A stretch of DNA of 64,000 nucleotides from Saprospiraceae bacterium. GTDB taxonomy: Bacteria; Bacteroidota; Bacteroidia; Chitinophagales; Saprospiraceae. The notes under the pieces were generated by a model. The model was not told the DNA's origin, did no database searches, and was given only the letters and a program-made list of their open reading frames with translations. The DNA is taken from assembly GCA_016715465.1 (NCBI GenBank), contig JADKAA010000029.1, forward strand, positions 558,001 to 622,000, read 5' to 3'. This document shows positions 61,804 to 64,000 of the stretch, piece after piece (within the stretch, counting starts at the first letter, position 1; each line of letters opens with the position of its first letter). The position numbers and the translations under genes were made by a program.

Positions 61804-62631
61804 TTAATATGAAAAATCTATCTGATAAATATTTGGCCAAAGTTTCCCGGTAACGTAAACCAGTCCGGTTACGGGATTAAAAGCAATGCCATTAAGTTCT
61901 GCGCTGCCCGGATTAACAGATTTTGCTTCGTTTTGCAATGGATTCAGATCCATAACCCCTGTTACTTTACCCGTAGATGGGTCAATTTTCACAATCTGGG
62001 TAGTTGTCCAGACATTCGCATAAATGTAACCATTTATGTATTCCAACTCATTGATGTAAAACAATGGAGATTTTCTGGCGGTAACTCTTATTTCTTTTTC
62101 TATAGCGTATGTTTCCGGATTGATGTAGGTAAGTTTATCCGTTCCATCGCTCATGATTAAACTCTTTCCGTCTGTGGTCATGCCCCAGCCTTCGGAACTG
62201 ATATATTTAAAAGAACCAATATTTTTAAAGGTTTGGGCATCATAAATAAAACATAGTTGATTTTTATATGTCAGCTGATATAGTTTACCCTTTAAAAAAC
62301 AAATGCCTTCGCCAAAATACTTCCGGCGGTCAATTTCCACCACTACATCTATTTTTCCTGTTTTCAAATCCACAGGCCCAATGACCGATCTTGTATGTGT
62401 GAGTTCCTGCGGCGAGCCTGTGCCTTCAAATAATCTTCCTTCATGGAATAATAAGCCTTCTGTAAAAGAAGTAACATCATGGGGCAGCCTCGCACTAACA
62501 CTATAATTGAGTGGCTGCATAATGTCAATGGTTTCATTTTTATTGTTGTCAGGTGTTTTTACTTTATTATCCTCTTTACATGAGGTCAGGCTCAGACTGA
62601 ATAACAATACTACAGGTAGCACAAATCGCAT
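61804..62631 (-). CDS. Glutaminyl-peptide cyclotransferase, lipoprotein
   Basis: This 275-residue protein starts at ATG 62631 with a lipoprotein signal (LLFSLSLTSC, Cys 18); a longer ATG at 62676 would spoil it. The rest is a five-bladed propeller of the plant/bacterial glutaminyl cyclase type: VTSFTEGLLFHEGRLFEGTG, EGICFLKGKLYQLTYKNQL, EGWGMTTDGKSLIMSDGTDK, INELEYINGYIYANVW and ELNGIAFNPVTGLVYVTGKL. It turns N-terminal Gln into pyroglutamate on exported proteins. Such a step is common for type IX cargo in Bacteroidota, which often have Gln after signal cleavage; that link here is inference. ftsE lies 27 bases downstream. Confidence 0.92.
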   Translation of the reverse strand: MRFVLPVVLLFSLSLTSCKEDNKVKTPDNNKNETIDIMQPLNYSVSARLPHDVTSFTEGLLFHEGRLFEGTGSPQELTHTRSVIGPVDLKTGKIDVVVEIDRRKYFGEGICFLKGKLYQLTYKNQLCFIYDAQTFKNIGSFKYISSEGWGMTTDGKSLIMSDGTDKLTYINPETYAIEKEIRVTARKSPLFYINELEYINGYIYANVWTTTQIVKIDPSTGKVTGVMDLNPLQNEAKSVNPGSAELNGIAFNPVTGLVYVTGKLWPNIYQIDFSY

Positions 62632-62719
62632 CCTCTCTTTTTTGTTGCAAATTAAGGTTATTTTTTCCAAAGACATTGCATTTTAGACAGGCCAAATAAG
62701 GTCGTCTAAATCTTAACGA

Positions 62720-62753
62720 AAAGGGCCCGTTTGTTGGTACAAACGGGCCCTTT
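62720..62753. terminator. Terminator after the type IX cargo gene
   Basis: AAAGGGCCCGTTTGT and its exact complement ACAAACGGGCCCTTT form a 15-bp stem with a TGGT loop. It sits between the cyclotransferase and the partial cargo gene on the minus strand and would end the latter's transcript. Confidence 0.8.
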
Positions 62754-62770
62754 CAAACGGATTTGATATT

Positions 62771-64000
62771 TTATTTTGTCACGATAAACTTTCTGTGGGC
62801 AATTCCCTCAGCTGTCTTCATTTCCAGTACATAAATTCCTGTATTTAAGGAAGATACATCTATTCTGTCGGCAATATTACTGCCTTTGTAGGCTACTTTG
62901 GTCCAAACTTTTTTACCAGTTGCCGTATAAATATTCATGGCGGCATCCAAATCATTTACGGCATTAATTTCGAAATTCAATACATCTGAAGTTGGATTTG
63001 GATAGATTTTGAATGCTGTAAGGAATGCCGGATCTTCAACAGCACTTACCGTTTCCACAACAAAAGGTCCAAATGTCCTCTGACAACCCGTTTCATCCGT
63101 TACGATTGCAGTATAAGATCCAGGTGCCAAATTTTCAATGGATGCTCCTGTCGCTCCATTACTCCATGAGATGGAAAGCGTGCCCGCACCGCCCAATGCA
63201 GCTAAGGTGATGGCTCCATTTGATGCGCCATTTGATGCATTGGTGATGTTGGCAGTAGCTTCGATGGCCTGTCCTTCATTTACGACAAATGTAGAAGAAG
63301 TAGTCAATCCGACTTCATCCGTAATTACGCAGGTATAGGTACCTGCTGTAAGTCCTGATATGCTGGCTGAAGTTGAAGTAAAGCCATTTGGACCTGTCCA
63401 ATTGTAAGTAAGTACTCCTGTTACCGGACCACCGGTGACAATCGGAGTAATTGAGCCTGAGGTACCTTCAAAACAAATATTGTGAACCACATCACCTGTA
63501 AGGGCAAGTGCGGTAACATAGCTAATTTCGTTGCAAGAGGTATTCTCACCACATTCAGTTGTATTGGTAAGACAAATGGTATAGGTACCGGCTGCCGCAT
63601 ATGAGATGGTAACACTGTTTCCAGTTGCCTGCTGTCCGTTTCCTAACTCCCAATTAGCAGAACCATTTCCTGTATTGGTAAGGGTCAATTGACCATTGAC
63701 CAAACTTGCTGTAAATTGTGCCACTGGCGCATTAATGATTTCTTCAACCACTACAGAAAGATTTGAGGTGCAGGTGGTGAGATTATTAACTGCGGTCATT
63801 ACATAGATACCTGGTTCATTTACCAATGGGGTAAGCGTATTTCCACCACTTACAATGTTACCATTGACAGTAGCCCAGGTTATGGTGAAATCAGCAGGGT
63901 TTCCTGTTACCTGGCCTGCTAAAGTGATTTCTGACACGATACAGGTTAGGGTGCCGGGGGTTTCCGCGGAAATCTCCGGCAAGCCAGCTGCTGATGTAAC
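62771..64000 (-). CDS. Secreted protein with Ig/PKD repeats and type-A T9SS sorting domain (partial)
   Basis: The frame is open from the right edge of the window to a stop at 62771, so the first part of the gene is missing; a Met at 63982 is probably internal. The visible 409 residues contain PKD/SprB-like domains (VTGGPVTGVLTYNWTGPNGF, ANITNASNGASNGAITLAAL) and a C-terminal Por secretion tail: FKIYPNPTSDVLNFEI, IYTATGKKVW, IDVSSLNTGIYVLEM and IAHRKFIVTK at the end. The tail sends it through the type IX system, followed by sortase-like attachment or release. It may be part of the same surface program as the giant adhesin. Confidence 0.9.
   Translation of the reverse strand, partial: VTSAAGLPEISAETPGTLTCIVSEITLAGQVTGNPADFTITWATVNGNIVSGGNTLTPLVNEPGIYVMTAVNNLTTCTSNLSVVVEEIINAPVAQFTASLVNGQLTLTNTGNGSANWELGNGQQATGNSVTISYAAAGTYTICLTNTTECGENTSCNEISYVTALALTGDVVHNICFEGTSGSITPIVTGGPVTGVLTYNWTGPNGFTSTSASISGLTAGTYTCVITDEVGLTTSSTFVVNEGQAIEATANITNASNGASNGAITLAALGGAGTLSISWSNGATGASIENLAPGSYTAIVTDETGCQRTFGPFVVETVSAVEDPAFLTAFKIYPNPTSDVLNFEINAVNDLDAAMNIYTATGKKVWTKVAYKGSNIADRIDVSSLNTGIYVLEMKTAEGIAHRKFIVTK

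Overview
The window reads as a chromosomal piece of a Bacteroidota bacterium, most likely from the Saprospiria side of the phylum. The evidence is a type-A secretion tail for the type IX system at the right end, a gliding-type (CHU_C) C-terminal domain on a 3,568-residue adhesin, long Bacteroidota-style NusB, a RibBA fusion with a degenerate second domain, a TonB receptor with a carboxypeptidase-regulatory N-terminus, and repeated promoter words of the Bacteroidota form TAnnTTTG with almost no Shine-Dalgarno sequences. No tRNA, rRNA, CRISPR array or intact insertion sequence was seen.

Layout. 1-7970 is a defence island: the end of a type I specificity subunit (hsdS), an unknown ORF, mcrB and mcrC, a three-gene toxin / HTH antitoxin / SecB-like chaperone module, then hsdR. 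8056-9442 holds two tandem copies of a small Cys-containing protein separated by REP-like palindromes. 9454-10892 carries an outer-membrane barrel, a rhodanese and a heavy-metal-binding protein. 10898-12436 is an unusual 1.54-kb segment: seven 8-bp repeats at each end in inverted orientation, five hairpin-bearing 128-bp repeats and one four-helix-bundle (S23/IVP-type) gene. 12555-14302 is FKBP isomerase, trmD and an overlapping unknown gene. 14360-20954 (minus) is a repeat-rich secreted protein and a TPR histidine kinase with its LuxR-type regulator.

21090-45683 is mostly housekeeping: an IS66 relic, yajC, ribBA, a glycosyltransferase, 3-hydroxyacyl-CoA dehydrogenase, esterase, CtlX-like hydrolase, nusB, an amine oxidase, SUI1/YciH, a serine hydrolase, ribH, rplU-rpmA, rlmL, a TonB receptor, rpe, pyrG, a SPOUT methylase, and an operon of an unknown helical protein, a TPR-AAA+ protein with a Walker-B Asp-Gln, a MATE transporter and CvfB. 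45791-56497 is the giant adhesin, divergent from two family-2 glycosyltransferases. 59110-64000 has a DUF2461 protein, a sirtuin lacking its zinc cysteines, a lipoprotein, FtsE, glutaminyl cyclase and the 3' end of a second type IX cargo.

Caution: six genes (mcrB, mcrC, hsdR, the first small Cys protein, trmD, rpe) are each broken by exactly one missing base, mostly in or beside short homopolymers. Since trmD and rpe are housekeeping genes and every reading frame resumes perfectly, consensus errors in the assembly are the likeliest cause. They are annotated here as whole genes with the break position given.
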